From Variovorax boronicumulans (GTDB taxonomy: Bacteria > Pseudomonadota > Gammaproteobacteria > Burkholderiales > Burkholderiaceae_C): 64,000 nt of DNA. The notes under the pieces were generated by a model, which saw only the letters and a list, made by a program, of their open reading frames with translations, did not search any database and had not been told where the DNA came from. The position numbers were made by a program, and so were the translations under genes. This document shows positions 1 through 8,761 of the stretch, in pieces; the stretch's first letter is position 1, and each line of letters begins with the position of its first letter. The DNA is taken from assembly GCF_030812215.1 (NCBI RefSeq), contig NZ_JAUSSG010000001.1, positions 558,001 to 622,000 on the forward strand, read 5' to 3'.

Positions 1-662
1 TCGACATCGAGGTGGACGGCCAGCGCTACACGCAACTCGGCACGCGCGACAGCGTGTTCGACCCCGTCTCTCCCGCCGCGGTCTATGTGCCGGGCGGAGC
101 CGCTGTCGGCATCGATGCGATCCGCGATGCCGAGGTGGCGCTGTGCACCGCGCCGGCGGGCAGCCAGAGGCGCGAAGCGTTCGTGATCGACCCGGCTTCG
201 ATGAAGCGCTCGGTGCGCGGCAAGGGCAGCAACACGCGCCATGTCTGCGACATCCTGCCGCACGACGATCCGCGCGCCGCGCACTTGCTGGTGGTGGAGG
301 TGATCACGCCCGCGGGCAATGCTTCCAGCTACCCGCCGCACAAGCACGACCGCGATGCGCTGCCCGAGGAAACGCTGCTCGAGGAAACCTACTACCACCG
401 GCTGAACCCGCCGCAGGGCTTTGCCTTCCAGCGCGTCTACACCGATGACCGCAGCCTCGACGAATCCATGGCCGTGGAGAACCACGACACGGTGATGGTG
501 CCGCGCGGCTACCACCCGGTGGTCGCGCCGCACGGCTACGACCTCTACTACCTCAACGTGATGGCCGGTCCCGGCCGTTACTGGGTGTTCAGGAACGATC
601 CGGCGCACGAGTGGATGCTGCAGCCGGACATGCAGGACCGGCTGGCAGCCAAGCGCAGCTAG
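1..662 (+). CDS. iolB: 5-deoxy-glucuronate isomerase, 5' end cut by window edge
   Basis: IolB isomerises 5-deoxy-D-glucuronate to 5-dehydro-2-deoxy-D-gluconate, a cytoplasmic step of myo-inositol catabolism. The frame is open from base 3 with no start codon before the window edge, so about 219 C-terminal residues of a protein that is usually about 270 are present. The KduI/IolB bicupin pattern is visible: a PPHKHD metal-ligand motif, the EETYYHRLNPPQGF strand and a late VPRGYHPVVAPHGY loop. GTG at 12 is an internal codon, not a real start. The rest of the iol cluster should lie upstream, and the following porin may serve the same pathway. The family call is confident; the missing N-terminus cannot be assessed. 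Confidence 0.93.
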   Translation, partial: DIEVDGQRYTQLGTRDSVFDPVSPAAVYVPGGAAVGIDAIRDAEVALCTAPAGSQRREAFVIDPASMKRSVRGKGSNTRHVCDILPHDDPRAAHLLVVEVITPAGNASSYPPHKHDRDALPEETLLEETYYHRLNPPQGFAFQRVYTDDRSLDESMAVENHDTVMVPRGYHPVVAPHGYDLYYLNVMAGPGRYWVFRNDPAHEWMLQPDMQDRLAAKRS

Positions 663-699
663 CGGCCTTCCCTCCCCCTTCTGCATCTGCATCGATCGA

Positions 700-719
700 C
701 ACCGGCCAAACGGCCGGTG
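700..719. other. perfect intergenic hairpin between iolB and the porin gene
   Basis: CACCGGCC, loop AAAC, GGCCGGTG form a perfect 8-bp stem 38 bases after the iolB stop. G residues follow instead of a T-run, so it does not look like an intrinsic terminator. A role in mRNA 3'-end stabilisation or partial attenuation before the porin gene is inference. Confidence 0.5.
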
Positions 720-790
720 GGGGGATGCCTTTGCCTGAAGAAAAGCGTGCCTTCCCCTTCCACAACCCACCAAGAACCGAGGAGACTTTC

Positions 791-2140
791 ATGAGAACAA
801 AACCGAACCGCCTGTCTGCCGCCGTCCTGATGCTGTCGGCCAGCCTCTGCCTCCACGCCCAAGCCCAGCAAACCGACGAGCCCCCGCAGGCCGAAGCCAA
901 GGACCCCACCAAGGAGTTCGTCAAGAAGATCAACGACGCCACCGGCCTGGAGTTCTGGGGCTACGGCCGCGGCGGCTTCTTCAGCGCCGGCAAGGGGCGC
1001 CTCAAAGGCGGCTACTCACTCGGCGGCGACCTGCAGAAGTACCGCCTGGGCAACGAGGGCGACAACTACCTGGAATTCGGCATCGGCAAGCGCTTCGACA
1101 TGGGCGAGGGCATCAAGTGGGGCGTGTTCTACATGCCCACCATCTACAACGGCAAGAGCGGCACCGCGCAGGCCTACTTCTCCCTGACCGGCATCTTCGG
1201 CAACGCCGCCACCCTCTGGGCCGGCCAGCGCTACCACCGCGTGCAGGACGTGCACATCGTGGACAAGTGGGTGGTGGAAGATGGCGACAACTACGGCGCG
1301 GGCATCGACGACATTCCTCTCTGGGGCTATGGGCGCCTGAACGTGGCCCTGCACACCGCCGACTCGGTGGACAACAAGAACGGCAACCCGAACAACGCCA
1401 AGCGCATCAATGTGCAGTGGCGCGACATCCCGACCAACCCGGGCGGCAAGCTCACGGTGACGGGTGGATTGATCTCGGGCGACTTCGCCAAGGGCCGCGA
1501 CGGCGGCGCGCTGGGGCTCATGCACATCCAGAAGGACCTGTTGCCGGGCCTGAACAACACCTTCATCGTGCAGGCATCGAGCGGCCACGCCTCGCTCAGC
1601 GGCAAGTTCTACAACCTGGACAACAGCACCACGACGACGGGCCTGTTGCTGCCGCCGGGCTTCGGGCTGGAGAACACGCTGCTGTTCGCGCCGCTGGTCG
1701 AGCGCACGGTGATCACGCCGCAGGCGGGCGCCAAGCAGCGGCGCATTCTCGATTCGGTGGACTTCCAGTTCGGGCGCTTCGGCGGCCAGGGCCTGATCGG
1801 CTACCAGACCACGCGCCCGGACAACGGCCCGGAGACCAAGGACTTCTCGCTGGGCGGGCGTGTCTCCTACGGCATCGCCAAGTACACCAAGCTGCTGGCC
1901 GAGCTCTCGACCACGCGCCGCAGCACCGACGACCAGCCCCGCCAGACGCTGAACAAGGGCACGATCGCGGTGGCGTTCTCGCCGAACACCGACTTCTGGA
2001 CCCGGCCGGAGTTCCGCATCTACGCCACGCGCGCGAGCTGGAACAAGGCCGCAGGCGATGCCAACGCCACCAGCTTCGGCGCCAATGGCCGCAGGAACGC
2101 CACCACATTCGGCATACAGATGGAAGCATGGTGGGAGTGA
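791..2140 (+). CDS. LamB/maltoporin-family carbohydrate porin
   Basis: This is a 449-residue outer-membrane sugar porin precursor. ATG 791 is chosen because GAGGAG lies 6 bases upstream and the product opens with a signal peptide (basic MRTKPNR, hydrophobic core, cleavage near AQAQQ). A LamB-like GYGRGGFF strand comes early in the mature part, Gly/aromatic amphipathic strands run through the chain, and it ends EAWWE, close to the aromatic end of maltoporins. It follows iolB by 128 bases in the same direction, so uptake of inositol or a related polyol across the outer membrane is plausible; this is inference from position. Maltoporins are usually 420-450 residues, so the length is normal. Confidence 0.85.
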   Translation: MRTKPNRLSAAVLMLSASLCLHAQAQQTDEPPQAEAKDPTKEFVKKINDATGLEFWGYGRGGFFSAGKGRLKGGYSLGGDLQKYRLGNEGDNYLEFGIGKRFDMGEGIKWGVFYMPTIYNGKSGTAQAYFSLTGIFGNAATLWAGQRYHRVQDVHIVDKWVVEDGDNYGAGIDDIPLWGYGRLNVALHTADSVDNKNGNPNNAKRINVQWRDIPTNPGGKLTVTGGLISGDFAKGRDGGALGLMHIQKDLLPGLNNTFIVQASSGHASLSGKFYNLDNSTTTTGLLLPPGFGLENTLLFAPLVERTVITPQAGAKQRRILDSVDFQFGRFGGQGLIGYQTTRPDNGPETKDFSLGGRVSYGIAKYTKLLAELSTTRRSTDDQPRQTLNKGTIAVAFSPNTDFWTRPEFRIYATRASWNKAAGDANATSFGANGRRNATTFGIQMEAWWE

Positions 2141-2234
2141 GGCCGCATACCGGTCCGGCAGGCTGAACGAAAGACTGACTTGCCCGGGCGTGCGGGAGCC
2201 GCCAGACTTTGCGCATGACCTCGCTCCCGCATCC

Positions 2235-3086
2235 ATGACGCCCAGCAAGCTCGCGCGGCGCCTGTCGGCCGTTCCCTCCACCTTGCGCATTCCCCTGGCC
2301 GCGCGTGCGTCCGGCGACGCCATCTTTCCGCAGGTGGCCGTGCGGGACGCCTACGCCGCGGCCATCCTCGAGAAGATCCGCGACGACGGCCATGCCCTGC
2401 CCGAGGACCGGGCGACCATCTACGGCATCCTTGCGCGCACGCGGCGCTTTCGCAGCCTTGCGCAGGAGTTTCTGAAACAGCATCCCGGTGCGCGCGTCGT
2501 GAACATGGGCTGCGGCCTGAGCCACTACTTCCAGTGGCTGGACGACGACAAGTCGCGCATGACCGATGCCGACCTGCCCGAGGTGCTCGCGCTGCGCCGG
2601 GAGCTCATTCCCGAGACCCATCCACGCCACGACGTGCGCGAACTCGACCTCACCGCGCCCGACTGGTGGGACCAGCTCGGCCTGCCGAAGAAGCGCAACG
2701 CGCAGCCGGTCTTCCTCTTCACCGAAGGCGTGCTCATGTACCTGAAGCCCGAGACCGTGCAGGCCGTGCTCGCCGCCTTCGGCGAACGGGCGCCCGCGGG
2801 CTCGGTGCTCGCTTTCGATGCCATGTGCTGGATCGCCACCGGCCGCGCGCGCAACCATCCGTCGGTGCGGCCGACGGGCGCCGAATTTCTCTGGGGCCTT
2901 CGCCGCCCCGCCGACCTGACCGAACCGCACCCGCGCCTGCGCCTGGATGGCACCTACCGCGTGATGGAAGGACTGGGCCTCGCCTACACGGTGCTCGGCC
3001 CGGTGTTCAGGATGGTCTTCGGCGTGCCCCTCTACGCGGTGTATGCGCTGAGCGCCGCAGACGCATTGGCGCCGGCCGATACATAA
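2235..3086 (+). CDS. class I SAM-dependent methyltransferase, TcmP/LCM-like
   Basis: This 283-residue cytoplasmic protein belongs to the leucine carboxyl methyltransferase / TcmP-like O-methyltransferase group. The SAM-binding motif VVNMGCGLS starts near residue 88, an acidic DADLPEV segment follows, and a family-typical VFLFTEGVLMYL strand lies further on. The frame is open upstream of 2235, but the preceding residues look like noncoding sequence, so MTPSKLARR is the preferred start. The substrate cannot be read from the sequence. It stands alone between the porin and opgD with no clear operon partner. Confidence 0.82.
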   Translation: MTPSKLARRLSAVPSTLRIPLAARASGDAIFPQVAVRDAYAAAILEKIRDDGHALPEDRATIYGILARTRRFRSLAQEFLKQHPGARVVNMGCGLSHYFQWLDDDKSRMTDADLPEVLALRRELIPETHPRHDVRELDLTAPDWWDQLGLPKKRNAQPVFLFTEGVLMYLKPETVQAVLAAFGERAPAGSVLAFDAMCWIATGRARNHPSVRPTGAEFLWGLRRPADLTEPHPRLRLDGTYRVMEGLGLAYTVLGPVFRMVFGVPLYAVYALSAADALAPADT

Positions 3087-3257
3087 ACGCACAATTTTCC
3101 GAATCGACGGCTTTGTCCGGCCTGCATTGCGCGGAATGGCTGACGCGGTGTGCCCTGCGCAGTGCGTCAAGCTGTCGGCTGCTCCCATCGCGGAAAATCA
3201 TCCGCGCTTCGCCTCGTTTTCCCTTCCTCCCAAAGATTCGAAACCCTCAAGAAACAC

Positions 3258-4856
3258 ATGCTTGATCGCCGATCCTTCCTTGCCGCAGGTGGTGCCGCCG
3301 CCGCACTCGCCGCCCTTGGACTGCCCGAAGAGGCGCTGGCCGCCAACGGCCTGCAACTGAGCCAGCCTTCGCCCTTCTCGTTCGACCGGCTCGTCGCGCA
3401 GGCCAAGCGCCTCGCCACGCAACCGTACGCCGCCGCCGCGCCGCTCGCCCCCGACGTGCTCGAGAAGATCGACTACGACGCGCACGGCAAGATCAAGTTC
3501 GACCCCGCCAACGCCCTCTTCCGCGAAGGCCCCGGCGCATTCCCCGTCACCTTCTTTCACCTCGGCCGCTTCTTCCAGACGCCGGTGCGCATGCACGTGC
3601 TGGAGAACTCCGACGGCGACGCCTTCGCACGCGAGGTGCTCTACAGCCCCGAGTACTTCTCGATGCCGCCCGACAGCCCCGCGCGCGCGCTGCCGCCCGG
3701 CGCGGGCTTCGCGGGCTTTCGCCTGCAGGAAAGCCGCCTGGGCGACCAGGGCAAGCTCGACTGGCAGAAGAACGACTGGGTCGCCTTTCTCGGCGCCTCG
3801 TACTTCCGCGCCATCGGCGAGCTGTACCAGTACGGCCTGTCGGCCCGCGGCCTCGCGCTCGACGTGGCGGTGCCCGGCAAGCCGGAAGAATTCCCCACCT
3901 TCACCCGCTTCTATTTCGAGACCCCGGCCGCGAACAACACCACCTCGATGACGGTCTACGCCCTCCTCGAAGGGCCGAGCGTGACGGGCGTCTTCAAGTT
4001 CGTCATGCAGCGCGGCAAGGCGGTGATCATGGACATCGACTCGCGCCTCTTCCTGCGCCGCGACGTGGCGCGCCTGGGCCTCGTTCCGCTCACCTCGATG
4101 TATTGGTATTCCGAGACCATCAAGCCCACCGCCATCGACTGGCGCCCCGAGGTGCACGACTCCGACGGCCTCGCCATCTGGAACGGCGCGGGCGAGCGCA
4201 TCTGGCGCCCGCTCAACAATCCCACGCAGACGCGCGCCTCCGCATTCGCCGACACCAAGCCGCGCGGCTTCGGCCTCTTGCAGCGCGACCGCGCGTTCGA
4301 CCATTACCAGGACGGCGTCAACTACGAAAAGCGCCCGAGCCTCTGGATCGAACCGCTGGGCGACTGGGGCGAAGGCTCGGTGCAGCTCATCGAGATTCCG
4401 ACCGACGACGAGATCCACGACAACATCGTCGCCTTCTGGGTGCCCAAGGCCGATGCCAAGGCGGGCGCAAGCTACAGCCTGCAATACCGGCTGCACTGGA
4501 CCGACCAGGAGCCCTTTCCCTCGCCGCTCGCGCGCTGCGTGGCCACGCGCATCGGGCGCGGCGGCCAGCCGGGCCAGCCGCGGCCGCAGGGCGTGCGCAA
4601 GTTCATGGTCGAGTTCATCGGCCAGCCGCTCACCACGGTGCCCTTCGGCGTGAAGCCCGAGCTGGTGCTGACGGCGCCGCGCGGCAAGTTCTCGTACGTG
4701 TTTGCCGAGGCCGTGCCGAACGGCGTGCCGGGCCATTGGCGCGCGCAGTTCGACTTCACGCCCGAAGGCAACGAGCCGATCGACATGCGGCTCTACCTGA
4801 AGAACGGCGATCAGACGTTGACGGAGACCTGGCTGTACCAGTACCAGCCGGGTTGA
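3258..4856 (+). CDS. opgD: periplasmic glucan biosynthesis protein D (MdoG/OpgD family)
   Basis: This 532-residue periplasmic protein of the OpgG/OpgD family is involved in making or remodelling osmoregulated periplasmic glucans. The start at 3258 gives a clear twin-arginine signal peptide (DRRSFLAAGG followed by an Ala-rich core ending ALAANG); Tat export is a known feature of OpgD and separates it from Sec-exported OpgG. The body shows the family's beta-sandwich pattern, with FYFETPAANNTTSMTVYALL and a C-terminal domain ending LTETWLYQYQPG. E. coli OpgD is about 550 residues, so the protein looks complete. No opgH/opgB partner is adjacent. The next gene is convergent, six bases away. Confidence 0.92.
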   Translation: MLDRRSFLAAGGAAAALAALGLPEEALAANGLQLSQPSPFSFDRLVAQAKRLATQPYAAAAPLAPDVLEKIDYDAHGKIKFDPANALFREGPGAFPVTFFHLGRFFQTPVRMHVLENSDGDAFAREVLYSPEYFSMPPDSPARALPPGAGFAGFRLQESRLGDQGKLDWQKNDWVAFLGASYFRAIGELYQYGLSARGLALDVAVPGKPEEFPTFTRFYFETPAANNTTSMTVYALLEGPSVTGVFKFVMQRGKAVIMDIDSRLFLRRDVARLGLVPLTSMYWYSETIKPTAIDWRPEVHDSDGLAIWNGAGERIWRPLNNPTQTRASAFADTKPRGFGLLQRDRAFDHYQDGVNYEKRPSLWIEPLGDWGEGSVQLIEIPTDDEIHDNIVAFWVPKADAKAGASYSLQYRLHWTDQEPFPSPLARCVATRIGRGGQPGQPRPQGVRKFMVEFIGQPLTTVPFGVKPELVLTAPRGKFSYVFAEAVPNGVPGHWRAQFDFTPEGNEPIDMRLYLKNGDQTLTETWLYQYQPG

Positions 4857-4862
4857 GTTTCT

Positions 4863-5780
4863 TCAGCGCGCCGGGTGCGCGTTGTGGGGCGCGAAGAGCT
4901 CCACCGCCCAGTCGACGAACACGCGCAGCTTGGCGCTCAGGTGCCGGTTGGTCGGGTACACCACGTGCAGCGGATACGGCTCGGGGGCCCAGCCCTGCAG
5001 TATCTCGACCAGCGCGCCGCTCGCCAGGTACGGCGCGGCCATCACGCCGAAGGTCTGCGCCACGCCCAGGCCGGTGAGCGCTGCGCTCAGGTGCGCGGTG
5101 CTCTCGTTCACACCGACCACGGTGTGGCCGTGGATCTCGATGCGCTCCTCGCCGCGCTCATAGCGCAGCGGAAATGGCCGGTTGCTCAGCGACGAGAAGT
5201 AGCCGACCACGCGATGCGTGCCGTCTCCGAGATCGGCCGGCGTCTTCGGGACGCCATGGCGCTTCAGATAGCCCGGCGTCGCACAGGTCACGATGGGCAA
5301 GGTCGCGATGCGGCGCGCCACGAGCGTCTGGTCGTTCAACTCCCCGGCACGGATCACGCAATCGACCGCATCGCCGATCAGGTTCACCGGCCGGTCGCTC
5401 ACGCCGATCTCGAGCTCGATCTCCGGATAGCGCGCATGGAACGCCGGCAACTGGGGAATCAGGATCATGTTGGCCAGCGAGGAGCCGACATCCACCCGCA
5501 GCCGTCCGCGCGGATCGGCCTGCGCATTGGTGAGGTCCGATTCGATGTCCTCCAGCTCGGCAAGCACGCGCGCGGTGCGCTCGTAGTAGGCCGCGCCCTC
5601 GGGCGTGACGGTCACGCGCCGCGTCGTGCGCTGCAGCAGCTTCACGCGCAGGCGCGTCTCGAGCTGCTGCACCATTTTCGTCACGCTCGGCTTGGGCATC
5701 TGCAGCGAATAGGCCGCGCGGGTGAAGGTGCCGGCCTCGACCACCCGGGCAAAGACGCGCATGGCGGTGATCTGATCCAT
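4863..5780 (-). CDS. LysR-family transcriptional regulator
   Basis: This is a 305-residue LysR-type regulator. The N-terminal winged helix begins MDQITAMRVFARVVEAGTF and continues through SYSLQ-type recognition-helix sequence into an effector-binding domain. ATG 5780 is the family-typical start. It is transcribed away from the SDR gene at 5909, the usual arrangement of a LysR protein with its target, and a good LysR box lies between them. The inducer is not evident. Family membership is certain; regulation of the neighbouring SDR is inference. Confidence 0.93.
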   Translation of the reverse strand: MDQITAMRVFARVVEAGTFTRAAYSLQMPKPSVTKMVQQLETRLRVKLLQRTTRRVTVTPEGAAYYERTARVLAELEDIESDLTNAQADPRGRLRVDVGSSLANMILIPQLPAFHARYPEIELEIGVSDRPVNLIGDAVDCVIRAGELNDQTLVARRIATLPIVTCATPGYLKRHGVPKTPADLGDGTHRVVGYFSSLSNRPFPLRYERGEERIEIHGHTVVGVNESTAHLSAALTGLGVAQTFGVMAAPYLASGALVEILQGWAPEPYPLHVVYPTNRHLSAKLRVFVDWAVELFAPHNAHPAR

Positions 5781-5787
5781 CGCCGGA

Positions 5788-5808
5788 TTATTAGTGATTC
5801 GGAAATAA
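5788..5808. promoter_or_regulatory. candidate LysR-type operator (TTATT-N11-AATAA)
   Basis: The 21-bp inverted repeat TTATT, 11 bases, AATAA sits in the divergent LysR/SDR spacer, 7 bp from the LysR start codon. It fits the T-N11-A rule for LysR boxes exactly and is AT-rich in a GC-rich genome. Confidence 0.55.
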
Positions 5809-5908
5809 ACAAGTCCCGCATGGCGTCTTGGTCCGGGAGGGGGTATCACCCAAACTGCGTTCCATCGTCAACGCTGCCTCGCAGCAATTTCCAAGGAAGA
5901 AAGAAGCC

Positions 5909-6664
5909 ATGTCCCAATTCAAGCTCAACGACAAGATCGCCCTCGTCACCGGTGGCACCAGCGGCATCGGCCTGGCCACCGCACAACGCTTCGTGGCCGA
6001 AGGCGCCCATGTGTTCATCACGGGCCGCCGTCAAGCGGAACTCGACGCGGCCGTGAAAACCATCGGTCGCAACGTGACCGGCGTGCTCGGCGATGTCTCG
6101 AAGCTCGCCGACCTCGACAAGCTCTTCGCCACCATCAAGGAACAGAAAGGCCGGCTCGACGTGCTGTTCGCCAACGCCGGCGGCGGCAGCCTGCTGCCGC
6201 TGGGCCAGATCACCGAAGAGCACTTCGACAAGACCTTCGGCACCAACGTGCGCGGCCTGCTCTTCACCGTGCAGAAGGCGCTGCCGCTGATGCCCAAGGG
6301 CGCATCGATCGTGCTCAACGCATCGATCACCAGCATCAAGGGCAACCCGGCCTTCAGCGTCTACAGCGCAACCAAGGCGGCGGTGCGCAGCTTCGCGCGC
6401 GGCTGGGCGGTGGATCTGAAGGATGCCGGCATCCGCGTCAACGCGGTCAGTCCCGGCGTGGTGCCGACCCCGGCCTATGAACTGCTGGGCCTCACCCCGG
6501 AACAGGTGAAGGGCTTCATCGAAGGGCAGGCACAGAACATTCCACTGGGCCGGGTCGGCACGCCCGACGAAATTGCCAAGGCGGTGGTGTTCCTCGCTTC
6601 CGACGACAGCAGCTTCGTGAACGGCACGGAACTCTTCGTCGACGGCGGCATGGCGCAAATCTAG
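5909..6664 (+). CDS. SDR-family NAD(P)-dependent oxidoreductase
   Basis: This is a 251-residue classical short-chain dehydrogenase. The cofactor motif TGGTSGIG is at residues 14-21, an NAG-type motif appears as ANAGGG, and the catalytic triad reads Ser139, Tyr152 and Lys156. ATG 5909 is preferred because a purine-rich AAGGAAGAAAGAAG precedes it. The gene is divergent from a LysR gene that probably controls it. Substrate is unknown; stress-linked single SDRs of this kind often act on aldehydes or ketones, which is only a general expectation. Confidence 0.9.
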   Translation: MSQFKLNDKIALVTGGTSGIGLATAQRFVAEGAHVFITGRRQAELDAAVKTIGRNVTGVLGDVSKLADLDKLFATIKEQKGRLDVLFANAGGGSLLPLGQITEEHFDKTFGTNVRGLLFTVQKALPLMPKGASIVLNASITSIKGNPAFSVYSATKAAVRSFARGWAVDLKDAGIRVNAVSPGVVPTPAYELLGLTPEQVKGFIEGQAQNIPLGRVGTPDEIAKAVVFLASDDSSFVNGTELFVDGGMAQI

Positions 6665-6665
6665 T

Positions 6666-6765
6666 TGCGCCCCCAAGGCTTCGCGCACGTCGTGTCGCTT
6701 CGCCTTTCCCCTCGCCGGGGGACGACACCAGCGGCCCGGCAAGGCCGGTTCCGCGGTGTCTCACG
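6666..6765. repeat. extragenic repeat-like element, copy A
   Basis: The spacer after the SDR gene contains a GC-rich element with the segments CGTGTCGCTTCGCC and GCGGCCCGGC around a CCCC/GGGG dyad. The same segments recur in the same order at 31966-32054, also just after a plus-strand stop codon. It has no reading frame of its own. REP-like extragenic elements are the likely class. Confidence 0.45.
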
Positions 6766-6786
6766 AACAGGACAGGGTTGTCGAAC

Positions 6787-7197
6787 TCAGCGCTTGGTGA
6801 CCGACACCAGCTCGACTTCGAAATTCAGCGTGGCGTTCGGCGGAATCACGCCGCCCGCACCGCGCGAACCGTAGGCAATCGACGGCGGGCAGGTCAGCTT
6901 GGCCTTGCCGCCCGGCTTCATCTTCTGCACGCCTTCGGTCCAGCAAGGAATCACGCCGTTGAGCGGGAACTCGGTCGGTTCGCCGCGCTTGTAGGAGCTG
7001 TCGAACTCCTTGCCGGTGTCGGGGAAGGTGCCGCGGTAGTGCACCTTGACCACGTCGGTGGCCGCGGGCGATGCGCCAGTGCCTTCCTTGAGCGATTGGT
7101 AGACCAGGCCGCTGGGCGTGGTCACGGGCGCGGATTGCGCGAACGCGGCGGGAATGGCGAAGACGGACACGAGCGCGGCACAGAGATAAGACTTCAC
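6787..7197 (-). CDS. FKBP-type peptidyl-prolyl cis-trans isomerase, exported
   Basis: This 136-residue protein is one FKBP domain behind a signal peptide (MKSYLCAALVSVFAIPAAFA), so it acts as a periplasmic proline isomerase or folding helper. FKBP hallmarks are visible: VKVHYRGTFPDTGKEFDSS, the GVQKMKPGGKAKLTCPP stretch, AYGSRGAGGVIPPNATLNF and a terminal VELVSV strand. The start codon is GTG at 7197, with GAGG about 8 bases upstream. It is divergent from the ethanolamine operon and functionally separate from it. Confidence 0.92.
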   Translation of the reverse strand: MKSYLCAALVSVFAIPAAFAQSAPVTTPSGLVYQSLKEGTGASPAATDVVKVHYRGTFPDTGKEFDSSYKRGEPTEFPLNGVIPCWTEGVQKMKPGGKAKLTCPPSIAYGSRGAGGVIPPNATLNFEVELVSVTKR

Positions 7198-7250
7198 GAA
7201 ACACCTCGGGGATTGAAAGGCTCCGATTATGGCGAGCGCCTATCTCCCGT

Positions 7251-7288
7251 CGATGTAGCGCGATGTATGTAGTGGAACGACCCTTGCT
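7251..7288 (+). promoter_or_regulatory. sigma-54 promoter (-24/-12) with upstream direct repeat
   Basis: TGGAACGACCCTTGCT at 7273-7288 matches the sigma-54 consensus TGGCACG-N4-TTGCW at all but one fixed position, with the correct GG-to-GC spacing. It lies 46 bases before the ethanolamine permease start. Just upstream, CGATGTA occurs twice exactly 10 bp apart (7251 and 7261). Confidence 0.65.
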
Positions 7289-7333
7289 TTGCTGAATGCG
7301 CACTGTCAACATTCACGAAGAGAGGAAGCCTCC

Positions 7334-8755
7334 ATGCAAGCTACCGAAGCCGCCCCGGCCGCATCGACTGCCCAGGGCACGGGTCATCTGAAGAAGGTCC
7401 TGGGGCCCATCCAGCTGTGGGGCATCGCAGTGGGCCTCGTCATCTCCGGTGAGTACTTTGGTTGGAGCTACGGCTGGAACACTGCCGGCACGCTCGGCTT
7501 CCTGGTCGCCACGCTGCTGGTGGCCACGATGTACACCACCTTCATCTTCAGCTTCACCGAACTCTCCACGGCCATTCCGCATGCGGGCGGACCCTTCGCG
7601 TATGCGCGGCGCGCGTTCGGTCCCAACGGCGGGTTCGTGGCGGGCTTTGCCACGCTCATCGAGTTCGTCTTCGCGCCGCCGGCCATCGCGCTGGCCATCG
7701 GCGCGTACCTCAACGTGCAGTTCCCGGGCATCAACCCGAAGTGGTTCGCGCTCGGTGCGTACGTGATCTTCATCGGGCTGAACTGGATCGGCATCGGCAT
7801 CGCGGCGGCCTTCGAGCTCTTCGTGACCGTGCTCGCCATCTTCGAGCTGCTGGTGTTCATGGGCGTGGTCACGCCGGGCTGGACGCTGGCCAACTTCGTT
7901 GCCAACGGCTGGGCCGGCGGCAGCGTGCTCAACGGCGCGGCGATCTCGGGCATCTTCGCGTCGATTCCGTTCGCGATCTGGTTCTTCCTCGCCATCGAGG
8001 GTGCGGCCATGGCGGCCGAAGAAGCGCGCGACCCGCACCGCACCATTCCCATCGCCTACACCACGGGCATCGTCACGCTCGTGGTGCTGGCCTTCGGCGT
8101 GATGATCTTCGCGGGCGGCGTGGGCGACTGGCGCAAGCTCGCCAACATCAATGATCCGCTGCCGCAAGCCATGAAGGCGGTGGTGGGCGACAACAGCGGC
8201 TGGCTGCACATGCTGGTGTGGATCGGGCTCTTCGGACTGATCGCCTCGTTCCACGGAATCATCATGGGCTACTCGCGGCAAATCTTCGCGCTGGCGCGCG
8301 CCGGTTATCTGCCCGCCTACTTCGCAGGCCTGAGCCCGCGCTTCAACACGCCGCACCGCGCACTGCTGGCCGGCGGCGTCGTGGGCGTGATCGCGATCTT
8401 CAGCGACGAGTGGGTGCAGTTCGGCGGGCAAACGCTCACCGCCAACATCGTGACCATGGCGGTGCTCGGCGCGATCGTGATGTACCTCGTCTCGATGGCC
8501 GCGCTCTTCAAGCTGCGCAAGAGCGAACCCGACCTGCTGCGCACCTACCGCGCGCCCTTCTACCCCGTGTTCCCGGCGATCGCGCTCGGCCTGGGCGTGG
8601 TGTGCCTGGGTGCGATGGTGTGGTTCAACTTCATGCTGACGGTGCTGTTCCTGGTGCTGATGGCGGCGGCCTACGGCTACTTCCTCCTGACCTCCGCGCA
8701 ACGCAAGGCGGCGGCGCCCGACGAGATGCTGTCCTCGACGGCCACCAACGCCTGA
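7334..8755 (+). CDS. eat: ethanolamine permease (APC superfamily)
   Basis: This 473-residue inner-membrane permease has about 12 hydrophobic segments and closely resembles ethanolamine permeases. It starts with a hydrophilic stretch before VLGPIQLWGIAVGLVISGEYFGW, the family's signature first helix, and includes the FHGIIMGYSRQIFALAR loop. It is followed after 6 bases by eutB, then eutC, so import and deamination of ethanolamine form one transcript. A sigma-54 promoter match upstream suggests control by nitrogen status through an enhancer-binding activator not in the window. ATG 7334 is preceded by AGAGAGGAAG. Confidence 0.92.
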   Translation: MQATEAAPAASTAQGTGHLKKVLGPIQLWGIAVGLVISGEYFGWSYGWNTAGTLGFLVATLLVATMYTTFIFSFTELSTAIPHAGGPFAYARRAFGPNGGFVAGFATLIEFVFAPPAIALAIGAYLNVQFPGINPKWFALGAYVIFIGLNWIGIGIAAAFELFVTVLAIFELLVFMGVVTPGWTLANFVANGWAGGSVLNGAAISGIFASIPFAIWFFLAIEGAAMAAEEARDPHRTIPIAYTTGIVTLVVLAFGVMIFAGGVGDWRKLANINDPLPQAMKAVVGDNSGWLHMLVWIGLFGLIASFHGIIMGYSRQIFALARAGYLPAYFAGLSPRFNTPHRALLAGGVVGVIAIFSDEWVQFGGQTLTANIVTMAVLGAIVMYLVSMAALFKLRKSEPDLLRTYRAPFYPVFPAIALGLGVVCLGAMVWFNFMLTVLFLVLMAAAYGYFLLTSAQRKAAAPDEMLSSTATNA

Positions 8756-8761
8756 AAGACG

